DNA of 64,000 nt, taken from contig NZ_CANMNK010000002.1 of the NCBI RefSeq assembly GCF_947499265.1, positions 434,001-498,000 on the forward strand, read 5' to 3'. A model generated the notes under the pieces. That model worked only from the letters and a program-made list of their open reading frames with translations, was not told the origin of the DNA and did no database searches. Of this stretch, positions 37,876-46,075 are shown piece by piece (position 1 is the stretch's first letter; the number at the start of each line of letters is the position of its first letter). The translations under genes were made by a program, and so were the position numbers. The DNA is from an uncultured Roseobacter sp. (lineage in GTDB: Bacteria > Pseudomonadota > Alphaproteobacteria > Rhodobacterales > Rhodobacteraceae).

Positions 37876-39099
37876 TCAGACGGTCTGTTCTTTGGGCCGC
37901 AGCACCAGCCAGATCAACGCCCCCCCCGCAAGCACGAGGAAAGGCACCATCGCGATATTGACCGCGGCCCAGCCCTCCTGCGGCGTGCCGCCGGAGCAAT
38001 TCATCAGACCGCCGGAAGACAGCGACGCCAAGGTCACACCGCCAAAGACCAGCAGATCGTTCAGTCCTTGCATGCGTCCGCGCTCATGCGGCGCATGCGC
38101 GCCTGCCAGCATCGTCGTGGCCCCGATGAAACCAAAGTTCCAGCCCAGCCCCAGCAGGATGAGCGCCACGAAGAAATGCCCCAGTTCCACACCAGAGAGG
38201 GCAACAGCCCCGGCGGCGCCCAGGATCAGCAGACCCAGGCCCATGATCCGCTCCACGCCGAAACGCACGATCAGATGGCCGGTAAAAAAGGACGGCGCAA
38301 ACATCGCCAGCACGTGCCCGGTCACCACATTGGAGGCGTCGGCCACCGCAAAACCGCACCCAACCACGGCCAGCGGTGTGGAGGTCATCACCAGGTTCAT
38401 CAGCGCGTAAGACACCATGGCGCAGATGACAGCCACGGCAATGCGCGGCGTTTTCAACAGTTCTGCCAGGGAACGACCATGCGGGCTGTCCACCGTCTTT
38501 TTGGGCGGCTTGGGGATGTCGAGGAAGGCAAAGAGGAACATGCCCATGACGTTCAGCGCCATGGCAGCCAGATAGACCGGAAAGAACCGCATGACCGTCG
38601 CGTCGGGATTAGTGCTGGTCAGATACCCCACCAGCTGCGGCCCGATGATGGCAGACAGGAGCCCGCCTGCCATGACATAGGAAATCGCTTTAGGCCGGAA
38701 GGCATCAGAGGCGGTATCGGCAGCGGCAAAGCGGAAAAAACCCTGCGATGACATATAGATGCCTGTCAGGTAGCTGCCGACCAGAAAGATCCAGAAATTC
38801 GAGAGGGTCAGCGCATAGGCGCAAATCGAGGCCCCAAGAAGCCCCCCCGCCGCGCCGACGATAAAGCCCGCACGCCGACCAAAACGCTGCATCAACCCCG
38901 AAAGCCAGGGTGCCGTGGTCATCGAGCCAAAGACAATCATTGAAATCGGCAGGGTGGCAAGGCAGGCATTCACGGCCATTTGCTGCCCGGCCAGACCGCC
39001 GACAACGAACATCATGGTGATCTGACTGCCCAGAAAGGCCTGTGCCATCACCAGCACCGCCACGTTGCGCTTGGCGCGACTATCATCCACATGTTGCAT
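37876..39099 (-). CDS. MFS transporter
   Basis: A 407-residue major facilitator with about 12 hydrophobic helices. The ATG at 39099 (MQHVDDSRAKRNVAVLVMAQA) is chosen because the upstream extension has no membrane or family features. The loop 2-3 motif region is GLMQRFGRRAGFIVGAAGG, and the second half has VRFGVERIMGLGLLILG and HERGRMQGLNDLLVFGG. The substrate is unknown. It is divergent from cobK across 75 bp. Confidence 0.83.
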   Translation of the reverse strand: MQHVDDSRAKRNVAVLVMAQAFLGSQITMMFVVGGLAGQQMAVNACLATLPISMIVFGSMTTAPWLSGLMQRFGRRAGFIVGAAGGLLGASICAYALTLSNFWIFLVGSYLTGIYMSSQGFFRFAAADTASDAFRPKAISYVMAGGLLSAIIGPQLVGYLTSTNPDATVMRFFPVYLAAMALNVMGMFLFAFLDIPKPPKKTVDSPHGRSLAELLKTPRIAVAVICAMVSYALMNLVMTSTPLAVVGCGFAVADASNVVTGHVLAMFAPSFFTGHLIVRFGVERIMGLGLLILGAAGAVALSGVELGHFFVALILLGLGWNFGFIGATTMLAGAHAPHERGRMQGLNDLLVFGGVTLASLSSGGLMNCSGGTPQEGWAAVNIAMVPFLVLAGGALIWLVLRPKEQTV

Positions 39100-39174
39100 G
39101 CCGTGTGCGTAATCCTCTTGCGCGAAGTGAGCAAGCCCTCTTGCACCCCCGGCGATCTGACATAAAGTCGCTCC

Positions 39175-39918
39175 ATGCGGAACGGTACAAAAACTCTGGT
39201 CATGGCGGGTGCACGCGAGGCGCATAGCATCGTGTCGCGGCTGGTGACCCGGGGGCGCAACGTCATTGCCAGCCTGCCGGAGCCGGAACGCGTCTTTGAC
39301 CCCTTGCCGGTGCCCACGCGGATCGGTCCGTTTCATGACGCGAATGCCTTGGATCAATGGTTTGAGGACAATCAGGTGGCCTGTGTGATCGATGCCAGCC
39401 ACGCGTTCGATGCAACCATTTCGAGCCGCACGGCGGTGCTATGCGCAAAGAGAAATCTACGTTACGTGCGGGTGCTGCGGCCCTCCTGGCGTCCCACTGG
39501 CCAGGACCGGTGGATACGCTATACTTCGGTCGAAAAGGCCGCAAAGGAAATCCCGGCAAATGCGCGGGTTTTCAGCAATACCGGCCGCGCCTCGCTGCCG
39601 GAATTTGCCGAATTTGCCGGGCAGGCGCTGTTTCTACGCCAAACCCAAAACCCAACAGCGCCGCCCCCGTTTTCCTTCGTGAGCTATGTGGTTGGGAAAC
39701 CGCCTTTTTCGCAACGCCATGAAGAGCAATTGTTTCGCGATCTCCGCATCTCGATGCTGATCTGTCGGAATGTTGGGGGCGCTGCGAGCATGTCCAAACT
39801 GCTTGCTGCACGGCGTCTGGGCGTGCGGGTTTCCATGATTGACCGGCCGGATCCGCCAGTGGCCATGCCCGTGGTTGAAACCGTCGCAGAAGCCCTGGCC
39901 TGGGAAGCCAATCCGTGA
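39175..39918 (+). CDS. cobK: Precorrin-6A reductase-like protein
   Basis: A 247-residue protein resembling CobK/CbiJ, which reduces precorrin-6A in corrin-ring synthesis. It has the N-terminal VMAGAREAHSIVSRLVTRG, VACVIDASHAFDATIS (the VDATHPF-like signature), FSNTGRASLPEFAEFAG and a C-terminal ISMLICRNVGGAASMSKLLAARRLGVRVSMI, although G-R-x-x-x-L elements are only partly conserved. No other cobalamin gene is adjacent. B12 supply would matter for the NrdJ encoded in this window. Confidence 0.75.
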   Translation: MRNGTKTLVMAGAREAHSIVSRLVTRGRNVIASLPEPERVFDPLPVPTRIGPFHDANALDQWFEDNQVACVIDASHAFDATISSRTAVLCAKRNLRYVRVLRPSWRPTGQDRWIRYTSVEKAAKEIPANARVFSNTGRASLPEFAEFAGQALFLRQTQNPTAPPPFSFVSYVVGKPPFSQRHEEQLFRDLRISMLICRNVGGAASMSKLLAARRLGVRVSMIDRPDPPVAMPVVETVAEALAWEANP

Positions 39919-40547
39919 GCATTGGCCGGATTGTCGAAACCGACGCGGATGTTGCCGAAGGTGCTGCGTGGCTGGCGGCACAAGATCCTGTCCTGGCGGT
40001 GGCCTACAAAACCACCGGGCCGCTGCCCCTGCGGCGCAGACCGGATGGGTTCGCCCAATTGCTCAGTGCGATTGTCAGCCAGCAGGTCTCCACCGCCTCG
40101 GCCCGCGCGCTTTGGGGCAAATTGGAAGCGGCGGGTGTGATTGACGCCGAGGCGGTGCGTGCCCGCTCCGAGGGCGATTTGCGCGATCTCGGTCTCAGTC
40201 GTCAGAAGGCACGCTATGCCCATGCGCTGGCCGCGGCGGAGATCGACTTTGCAGCACTGCGCCAGTCGCCTGACGCAGAGGTTGTCAAAACACTCACCGC
40301 CGTCACCGGCATCGGCGTCTGGACTGCCGAGATCTATGCGATGTTTTCGTTGGGACGTGCCGATGTATTCGCCCCGGGCGATCTGGCGCTGCAGGAAGCG
40401 GCGCGCCTTCTCTATGACCTGCCCGAACGCCCACGTGAACCGGTCCTGCGGCAGCTGGCGGAAAACTGGTCGCCCTGGCGGTCGGTTGCGGCGCGGCTGC
40501 TCTTTGCCTACTACAGACACGCAAAGCAAAGGGACGGGATTACATGA
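39915..40547 (+). CDS. alkA: DNA-3-methyladenine glycosylase II (HhH-GPD)
   Basis: A 210-residue base-excision glycosylase for alkylated bases. The GTG start overlaps the cobK stop by 4 bp. The HhH-GPD motif spans LTAVTGIGVWTAEIYAMFSLGRADVFAPGDLALQEA, with the catalytic Asp in APGDLAL. N-terminal AFAQLLSAIVSQQ-like sequence (FAQLLSAIVSQQVSTASA) is typical. Confidence 0.9.
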   Translation: MSIGRIVETDADVAEGAAWLAAQDPVLAVAYKTTGPLPLRRRPDGFAQLLSAIVSQQVSTASARALWGKLEAAGVIDAEAVRARSEGDLRDLGLSRQKARYAHALAAAEIDFAALRQSPDAEVVKTLTAVTGIGVWTAEIYAMFSLGRADVFAPGDLALQEAARLLYDLPERPREPVLRQLAENWSPWRSVAARLLFAYYRHAKQRDGIT

Positions 40548-41209
40548 CACGGGTTTTGAATGCAGGGCGGCGTGCGCCGGTATCCGGGGACACGCGGTCC
40601 GTTGTCGTGTTCCTGCACGGCTACGGGGCCAATGGTGCCGATCTTCTTGGTCTCGCCGACCCTTTGGGTGAACACCTGCCGGACACGCTTTTTGTCGCGC
40701 CTGACGCGCCCGAAGCCTGCGCCGGTGCCCCAATGGGATTTCAGTGGTTTCCGATCCCCTGGATTGACGGCTCCTCCGAAGAGGAATCGATGCGCGGGAT
40801 GATGCAGGCGGTTGAGGATCTGAACGCCTTTCTCGACGCGCTGATGGTGGATGAGGATGTCTTGCCGGAACAGGTCGTGCTCTTTGGCTTCAGCCAAGGC
40901 ACTATGATGGCGCTGCACATTGCCCCGCGCCGCGAAGATGAGATCGCGGGTGTGGTCGGGTTTTCGGGCCGTTTGCTCAGCCCCGAAACACTGGCGGATG
41001 AGGTGGTTGTGCGCCCGCCGATCCTGCTGGTGCACGGGGATGCGGACGATGTTGTCCCGCCACAGTCGCTGCCCCAGGCGGCAGAGGCATTGCAGGAAGC
41101 GGGATGGAAAGACGTCTATGCGCATATCATGAAGGGCACGGGCCACGGCATCGCGCCGGACGGTCTGTCGGTGGCGCTGGCCTTCATGCGGGACAAGCTC
41201 AGCCTGTAG
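40544..41209 (+). CDS. Phospholipase/carboxylesterase-family hydrolase
   Basis: A 221-residue alpha/beta hydrolase of the acyl-protein thioesterase/carboxylesterase type. Catalytic Ser is in LFGFSQGTMMAL, Asp in LVHGDADDVVPP and His in MKGTGHGIAPDGL; an oxyanion segment is VVFLHGYGANGADLLG. The start overlaps the alkA stop as ATGA, making a cobK-alkA-esterase operon. Confidence 0.88.
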   Translation: MTRVLNAGRRAPVSGDTRSVVVFLHGYGANGADLLGLADPLGEHLPDTLFVAPDAPEACAGAPMGFQWFPIPWIDGSSEEESMRGMMQAVEDLNAFLDALMVDEDVLPEQVVLFGFSQGTMMALHIAPRREDEIAGVVGFSGRLLSPETLADEVVVRPPILLVHGDADDVVPPQSLPQAAEALQEAGWKDVYAHIMKGTGHGIAPDGLSVALAFMRDKLSL

Positions 41210-41403
41210 CGGCCTGTCGCAATACGCGCCATCGACGATCAAGGCCACGCACCCGCAAGCTCATTGTGGCCGGTTGCCGTCCTCACAGAAAATCCTCACG
41301 CCAGAAGTAAATGACGGCTTTTTCACCGGCATAGTCCAGATGGATCATGACGCGGTTCGGGGGAATCGCGTGGAATAGAGGCACGTTTCATTTGGAGGAA
41401 AAT

Positions 41404-41892
41404 ATGATTTTTAAAACGATGAAAGGTGCTTTGGGCGCCGTGATGACCGTTGCTTTGATGACCGCAGGCACCGCCGCATTGGCGGATAAAAAACCGCGCG
41501 GATCGAAACCGGCTGATCCGCAACGGGTCATCGAAGCCTATTTGGGCAACACCTGGAACTGGTCACGCGGCGGGTCCTACTGGGGCGGCAGCGGCGTATT
41601 TCAGGCCGTCTGGACCAGCGAAAAGGACGACAGCAAGTCCTACGCCGATGGCAAATGGTATGTGACCTCGAAAGGCACGCTCTGCTATGAGGCAGTCTGG
41701 GAGTGGAAAGACAAGGACGAGCCGGATGAGGTCAAGAAAAACTGCTGGCGGCATGTCGTCGACAAGGAGGGGCGGCTTTGGCAGCGCCATCATGAAAAGG
41801 AAGAATGGTACAAGCCCAATCCCGACAAGATCACGAGCGGTAATGGGATCGAAGCCGCCTACAACGCGCACCGCAAGGCCGTAGGCGGGTAG
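41404..41892 (+). CDS. Exported hypothetical protein, DUF995-like
   Basis: A 162-residue protein with a signal peptide (MIFKTMKGALGAVMTVALMTAGTAALA). The ATG at 41404 has GGAGGAAA directly upstream. The mature part is Trp- and charge-rich (YLGNTWNWSRGGSYWGGSG, ADGKWYVTSKGTLCYEAVWEWKD, NCWRHVVDKEGRLWQRHH), with two Cys that could pair. The pattern recalls DUF995 proteins of alphaproteobacteria; this is a tentative match. It is followed by a bidirectional terminator. Confidence 0.68.
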   Translation: MIFKTMKGALGAVMTVALMTAGTAALADKKPRGSKPADPQRVIEAYLGNTWNWSRGGSYWGGSGVFQAVWTSEKDDSKSYADGKWYVTSKGTLCYEAVWEWKDKDEPDEVKKNCWRHVVDKEGRLWQRHHEKEEWYKPNPDKITSGNGIEAAYNAHRKAVGG

Positions 41893-41937
41893 CGGGTCCG
41901 CCTGTCCTCCCAGAGGCAGGCCCGGGCGCCGCGCCGG

Positions 41938-41968
41938 AAAGGGACACATATATATGTGTCCCTTTTTT
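41938..41968. terminator. Perfect palindromic bidirectional terminator
   Basis: A 28-bp perfect palindrome (41938-41965) with arms AAAGGGACACATAT and ATATGTGTCCCTTT, plus a further TTT. It has a T-run on the + side and an A-run on the other, so it can stop both the DUF995-like gene and the convergent AraC-type gene. Confidence 0.85.
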
Positions 41969-42035
41969 CTGTTCTTGAGGCAGGGAGCACATCTTCGCGG
42001 CAACGGTGCAGGTGCGGCGGGATGCGGGCCTGCGT

Positions 42036-43034
42036 CTAGCCTTTGCGATAGGCGCCCGGGCTTTGGCCATAGGCGCGCTGGAATTCCGTGTAGAAATTGG
42101 AGCGGGTCAGAAACCCTGCTGCCTCGCCAATGGCGCTCACCGGGTCATTGGTGGCGCGCAGCAGATCAGCCGCTGCCGCCAGCCGAAACCCGTTGATGAA
42201 TTGCGACACGTTTTTGCCGGTTTGCCGGTTCACGGCTGTGGACAGCGCCCGATCCGTCACGCCAATGCGCCGGGCCAGCCGCGTCAACGATAGATCGGGA
42301 TCGGTGAAAAGCCGGGTCTCCTCCAAAAACTGCGTGGCGCGGGTGACGACATCATCGTCCTGATCAGAGAGGGATGTGGTGGTCTCCTTGCCGGCGGGGG
42401 CCTTGCCGATCCAGAAGGCGGCTCCTGCAAAGAGCGCGATGAGGATCAGGCTACCAAGGGACAGCATCCGGGTGACGTTTGCCCCCTCGTTGCGGATGAA
42501 ATCGACGGCAATCACCGTGTCCATCAGGCAGGTCACGGCCAGGAGCAGCACACCCAGCACCATGAAGCGCCGCATCTTGGAAATATGGGCCACGGCCAAT
42601 TGCGACAACCGGTCCGGGCCGCCGCGCCACAGACGCATCAGCAGCATGGCGTAAAACGCGTAGCTGAAGGCGATCAGAAAATCGAGCGCGATACGGACAT
42701 GCGGCACCGCGGCGACCACCAGGGTCATAATCACGGCCCAGCCCAGATGACGGACGACAAGGCGGCGCAGATGCTCTGCACGGTCGCTGAGCGCCAGAAA
42801 CCCCAGATAGAGTAGCGGGCCAATCCAGAAGGGCAGCAACCGCTGGATCACCAGCACGCCCTCAATCTGGTAGGCAAAGCGCAGGGCCACCAGAATGGTT
42901 TCGATCATCATCACGGCAGCCAGCACCACAAACAGTGTTTTGGCGCGCGTCCCGAGCCAGCCCCGCGTGATCACGAACGCCGCCATCAAGGCGGCAAGCC
43001 CGGTCAGAAAAAGCGGTAGGGGCACGGAAATCAC
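42036..43034 (-). CDS. Membrane-bound AraC-family regulator
   Basis: A 332-residue protein with about seven N-terminal hydrophobic helices (LFLTGLAALMAAFVITRGWL, LFVVLAAVMMIETILVAL, LLLAVTCLMDTVIAVDFI, SLILIALFAGAAFWIG) and a C-terminal AraC DNA-binding domain: LSLTRLARRIGVTDRALSTAVNRQTGKNVSQFINGFRL and SAIGEAAGFLTRSNFYTEFQRAYGQSPGAYRK. It probably senses a membrane or extracellular signal. It is divergent from a secreted hydrolase gene across 129 bp, its likely target. Confidence 0.87.
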   Translation of the reverse strand: MISVPLPLFLTGLAALMAAFVITRGWLGTRAKTLFVVLAAVMMIETILVALRFAYQIEGVLVIQRLLPFWIGPLLYLGFLALSDRAEHLRRLVVRHLGWAVIMTLVVAAVPHVRIALDFLIAFSYAFYAMLLMRLWRGGPDRLSQLAVAHISKMRRFMVLGVLLLAVTCLMDTVIAVDFIRNEGANVTRMLSLGSLILIALFAGAAFWIGKAPAGKETTTSLSDQDDDVVTRATQFLEETRLFTDPDLSLTRLARRIGVTDRALSTAVNRQTGKNVSQFINGFRLAAAADLLRATNDPVSAIGEAAGFLTRSNFYTEFQRAYGQSPGAYRKG

Positions 43035-43163
43035 TGTCTTTCCTGCTCGTTAGGGGCGCGAACCTGTCCTGAAACAGCTTTCAGGACAGCCTCTCCATTG
43101 CCCGAAAAACCCAAACGGCTCAAGTGGTCAGCATCACGCAGATCAACATAAAGGATGCATGCC

Positions 43164-44219
43164 ATGACCCGAGACCTTTTCAACCTGACCGCCAGTTTGA
43201 GCTTCGCTCTCATCGCGCTGTCGCCCACATTGACCGAGGCGCAGGACCACCGCCCGGGCGTTGCCGAGTTTCAGGCGGCCCATCCCGGTGGCGCGCGTGC
43301 GCTCGACGGCCATGTCTGGTACCCCACCGAAGCCGAAGGAGACGAAAAGCTGTTGCGCGGCAGCGCCGTCTGGCGCGACATCACCGGCCATCTGGATGCG
43401 CGCATCGCGCCGGGTGTCTTCCCGGTGGTGATGATCTCGCACGGGATGTACGGAAATTCGGTCAATCAGGCGTGGCTGGCGAAAAGGCTGGCCGCCGAGG
43501 GGGTGATTTCGATCCTGCCCAACCATCCCGGCACCACCAGCTTTGGCCGGGACCCGGATCAGGCCCGGCAATTATGGCTGCGTGCCACCGATCTCAGCGT
43601 CAGTTTTGACCAGCTGCTGACCGATCCGCGGTTTGCCGATCACATGGACCCCACCCGGGTGGCTGCCACGGGGCATTCGCTGGGCGGCTATACGGTGATG
43701 GCCGCGGCAGGTGCCAGGCATGATGCGGCGCATTTTGCCGCCGGCTGTGTTGATGCGCCGGAGCGCGTGGATTGTGATGTGCTCGACGGCTGGAAGGTCG
43801 GGCACAATGCGGATGATCTTGAGATGTTGCAGAGCGACCGGTCCGATCCACGTATCCGCACGGTGATCCCGCTGGATCTCGGCGGCGCGCAGACCTTCGC
43901 TCCGGCCAGCCTGCAGGCCATCGACATGCCGGTGCTGGTGTTGGGGTCCGGGCGCCAGGATATGCTCAATCAGGACGTCGAGTCCCGCGCCCTTGCAGCG
44001 GCCCTGCCGGACGCGCTGGTCACTCATGTGGAAATCGAAGATGCGGGACACTTTGATTTCATGGGCGCCTGTGTCGAGGGTGGCTATGAGATCCTCAAGC
44101 GGGAGGAACCCGGCGACGAGATTGTCTGCGTCAAGGGCGCTGAGGAACGCGTGGCCCAGCACGACCGGATTTTTGCGCTGATCCTGGACCACCTGCGTCA
44201 AACCGGTGTGATGCCATAA
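43164..44219 (+). CDS. Secreted alpha/beta hydrolase (PAF-acetylhydrolase/dienelactone hydrolase-like)
   Basis: A 351-residue hydrolase with a signal peptide (MTRDLFNLTASLSFALIALSPTLTEA). The ATG at 43164 is chosen over 43155 because AAGGA lies 8 bp upstream of it. The oxyanion region is FPVVMISHGMYGNSVNQ, nucleophile in VAATGHSLGGYTVMAAAG, Asp/His candidates in LVLGSGRQDML and IEDAGHFDFMGAC. Several Cys suggest periplasmic disulfides. The substrate is unknown; it is probably controlled by the adjacent membrane AraC regulator. Confidence 0.8.
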   Translation: MTRDLFNLTASLSFALIALSPTLTEAQDHRPGVAEFQAAHPGGARALDGHVWYPTEAEGDEKLLRGSAVWRDITGHLDARIAPGVFPVVMISHGMYGNSVNQAWLAKRLAAEGVISILPNHPGTTSFGRDPDQARQLWLRATDLSVSFDQLLTDPRFADHMDPTRVAATGHSLGGYTVMAAAGARHDAAHFAAGCVDAPERVDCDVLDGWKVGHNADDLEMLQSDRSDPRIRTVIPLDLGGAQTFAPASLQAIDMPVLVLGSGRQDMLNQDVESRALAAALPDALVTHVEIEDAGHFDFMGACVEGGYEILKREEPGDEIVCVKGAEERVAQHDRIFALILDHLRQTGVMP

Positions 44220-44268
44220 CCCGTAAAGTCGCGCGCCGGGCGGGTCTTGTGCCCGTCCGGAGTGCGCC

Positions 44269-44310
44269 TGTGGATAACTGTCACTTAATCGTTACGGAAT
44301 CGACTTAACC
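44269..44310. promoter_or_regulatory. DnaA box, GANTC site and CtrA half-site upstream of HNH gene
   Basis: TGTGGATAA (44269-44277) is a perfect DnaA box, GAATC (44297-44301) is a CcrM-type GANTC site, and TTAACC (44305-44310) is a CtrA half-site, with another TTAA at 44285-44288. The second half-site is not at the N7 distance. Confidence 0.5.
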
Positions 44311-44443
44311 AAATGGCGAGATATTGTGGTCACACTAGGACTTGTCAGCTTGCAACCACGATATATAGTCTTCTTGAGACTCGCGCGCTGGTGGCGCGGT
44401 TGGCGCGAGGGTACAGGCAAATCGGCATAGGGTGAGCCCAGAC

Positions 44444-45028
44444 ATGGACGGCGATTTCAGAACGGATTTTACGCGCAACCCGGCGGCGTTGAGGCACAGG
44501 CCGGCCTTGGTGCTGAATGCCGATTATCGGCCGCTCAGCTACTACCCGCTGTCGCTCTGGCCCTGGCAGGAAGCCGTCAAGGCGGCTTGGCTCGACCGGG
44601 TCGATATCGTCGCCGAATATGACGATATTGTCCGAAGCCCGAGTACCGAGATCAGAATACCGTCGGTCGTTGTTCTCAAGGACTATGTGAAACCTCAAAA
44701 GCGCGTGGCCTTCACGCGCTTTAATTTATTTCTGCGGGACGAATTCAGGTGCCAGTACTGCGGTGCCAAGGGCGAATTGACCTTTGACCACGTGGTGCCC
44801 CGCGCCAGCGGCGGGGTCACGAGCTGGCAGAATGTGGTGGCAGCGTGTTCGCCCTGCAATCTCAAGAAGGGGTCAAAACCGCTGCACCGCACTGGCCTGT
44901 CCCTACGCAAGCCGCCGCGTCAACCGGGCGCAGAGGAACTGCGCAACATGGGCCGCAAATTCCCACCCAACCACTTGCATGAAAGCTGGATGGATTTCCT
45001 TTATTGGGATGCCGAGCTGGAGGCTTGA
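44444..45028 (+). CDS. HNH endonuclease family protein
   Basis: A 194-residue protein with a C-terminal HNH domain: zinc-binding CQYCG (about 105) and CSPCN (about 135), and the catalytic LTFDHVVPRASGG. The N-terminal half (LVLNADYRPLSYYPLSLWPWQEAVKAAWL) is the usual lead-in of this widespread family. The ATG at 44444 is preferred over a GTG at 44432. The biological role is not established; the cell-cycle-type sites upstream are notable. Confidence 0.88.
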   Translation: MDGDFRTDFTRNPAALRHRPALVLNADYRPLSYYPLSLWPWQEAVKAAWLDRVDIVAEYDDIVRSPSTEIRIPSVVVLKDYVKPQKRVAFTRFNLFLRDEFRCQYCGAKGELTFDHVVPRASGGVTSWQNVVAACSPCNLKKGSKPLHRTGLSLRKPPRQPGAEELRNMGRKFPPNHLHESWMDFLYWDAELEA

Positions 45029-45051
45029 AGCCCCGTAAGGGCGCCGCGCGG

Positions 45052-45068
45052 CCTGCGTCCAACGCAGG
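45052..45068. terminator. Hairpin between convergent genes
   Basis: CCTGCGT-CCA-ACGCAGG, a perfect 7-bp stem with a 3-base loop, lies between the HNH and membrane-protein gene ends. There is no T-run; a weak terminator at best. Confidence 0.35.
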
Positions 45069-45095
45069 ATGCGATCTAAAATCACCCGCCGAGGC

Positions 45096-45539
45096 TCAGG
45101 TCAGGCGACGCCGCCACCGGGTCAGGGACAATCCGTCGCGCATATTGAGCCCCAGCAAGGCAATGTTCACCGCGCCCGCAATCAGTTCGATGGTTTGCAC
45201 CGCATAGAATGCTGCATCGAAGTCGCCCGCCTGTGCCTTGAAAGATAGGTAAAGCGCCGAGGGGATCAGGATCAGGATGCCATTGGCCGCCAGAAAAGGC
45301 ATCCGTTTTTGTTTCTTGGCAACCAAAGGTCCGCGGAACTTTTTCGAGAGTGTTGCACCTGTGATGCCTGCGGTCATCAAGGCCGGGATCAGGATCACGA
45401 AGCCCCAGGGAATGAGCGTTTTCACCATGACGATTGCCGCGGTGCTGCCAAAGAGTTCTGAAAGGATCGTCGACATCCAGAAGGTGAAGATCGTGAGCAG
45501 GGCGATGCCTCCTGCAATTGGGTGAAGGGTTTTGACCAT
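45096..45539 (-). CDS. Four-helix membrane protein of unknown function
   Basis: A 147-residue protein with four hydrophobic segments (GGIALLTIFTFWMSTILSEL, TLIPWGFVILIPALMTAG, FLAANGILILIPSALYLSF, TIELIAGAVNIALLGLNM). The ATG at 45539 (MVKTLHPIAGG) has GGAG upstream. It is divergent from a MarR regulator and shares its operator region, so it is probably the regulated target. No family was recognised. Confidence 0.68.
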   Translation of the reverse strand: MVKTLHPIAGGIALLTIFTFWMSTILSELFGSTAAIVMVKTLIPWGFVILIPALMTAGITGATLSKKFRGPLVAKKQKRMPFLAANGILILIPSALYLSFKAQAGDFDAAFYAVQTIELIAGAVNIALLGLNMRDGLSLTRWRRRLT

Positions 45540-45565
45540 TGGTTTGCTCCTGATGCATGATTTAA

Positions 45566-45601
45566 CATAGCAAGCTATATAATATTGCATAGCTTGCTAT
45601 G
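45566..45601. promoter_or_regulatory. Divergent promoter with a 13-bp inverted-repeat operator
   Basis: CATAGCAAGCTAT (45566-45578) and ATAGCTTGCTATG (45589-45601) are exact reverse complements, and each arm is itself nearly palindromic (ATAGC-AA-GCTAT). A TATAAT-like hexamer (45578-45583) lies between them. This is a typical MarR-type autoregulatory operator serving both genes. Confidence 0.75.
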
Positions 45602-45619
45602 CAAGTGGTATTCAGAAGA

Positions 45620-46063
45620 ATGACATCCTTTCAAAACCACTCTGCCGGATATCTGGTGAATCACATGGCGCGGCTCTTTGCACGGGGCCTGTCGGAGCGG
45701 ATCAAGCCGCTGGGCCTGACGACCGGTACCTTTCCGGCGCTTTTGGAGCTTTGGGAGAAAGACGGGTTAACGCAAAAGGAACTGGTGGCCCGGCTTGATA
45801 TCGAACAGGCGACCATGGCCAATACGCTGACCCGGATGGAACGGGACGGGATGATTGTGCGCAAACGGGATGCTTCGGATGGTCGGGTGCAACGGGTCTG
45901 GCTAACGGATCAGGCGCGCGCGTTGAAAGAACCCGCCATTGCCGCGGCGGTGGCTCAGAATGCCGATGCGCTTGTCGGGCTGTCGGAGGCCGAGAGGGGC
46001 GTTTTTCTGGACCTGGCGCAGAGGATCATTCTGGCCATGAAAAGTGACACGCCCCCGGCATGA
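45620..46063 (+). CDS. MarR-family transcriptional regulator
   Basis: A 147-residue winged-helix repressor. The ATG at 45620 (MTSFQNHSAGYLVNH) is preferred because the upstream ATG at 45599 lies inside the operator and lacks a ribosome site. DNA-binding region: LTQKELVARLDIEQATMANTLTRMERDGMIVRKRDASDGRVQRVWLT, with the MarR wing motif DGR. It likely represses itself and the divergent membrane-protein gene in response to a small ligand. Confidence 0.88.
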   Translation: MTSFQNHSAGYLVNHMARLFARGLSERIKPLGLTTGTFPALLELWEKDGLTQKELVARLDIEQATMANTLTRMERDGMIVRKRDASDGRVQRVWLTDQARALKEPAIAAAVAQNADALVGLSEAERGVFLDLAQRIILAMKSDTPPA

Positions 46064-46075
46064 TAGCTGCTTCGC

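Noticed and set aside
37849..38751. A 300-codon + strand open frame opposite the MFS gene
   Set aside because: Antisense shadow rich in His/Arg/Gln; the minus strand has clear transporter helices.
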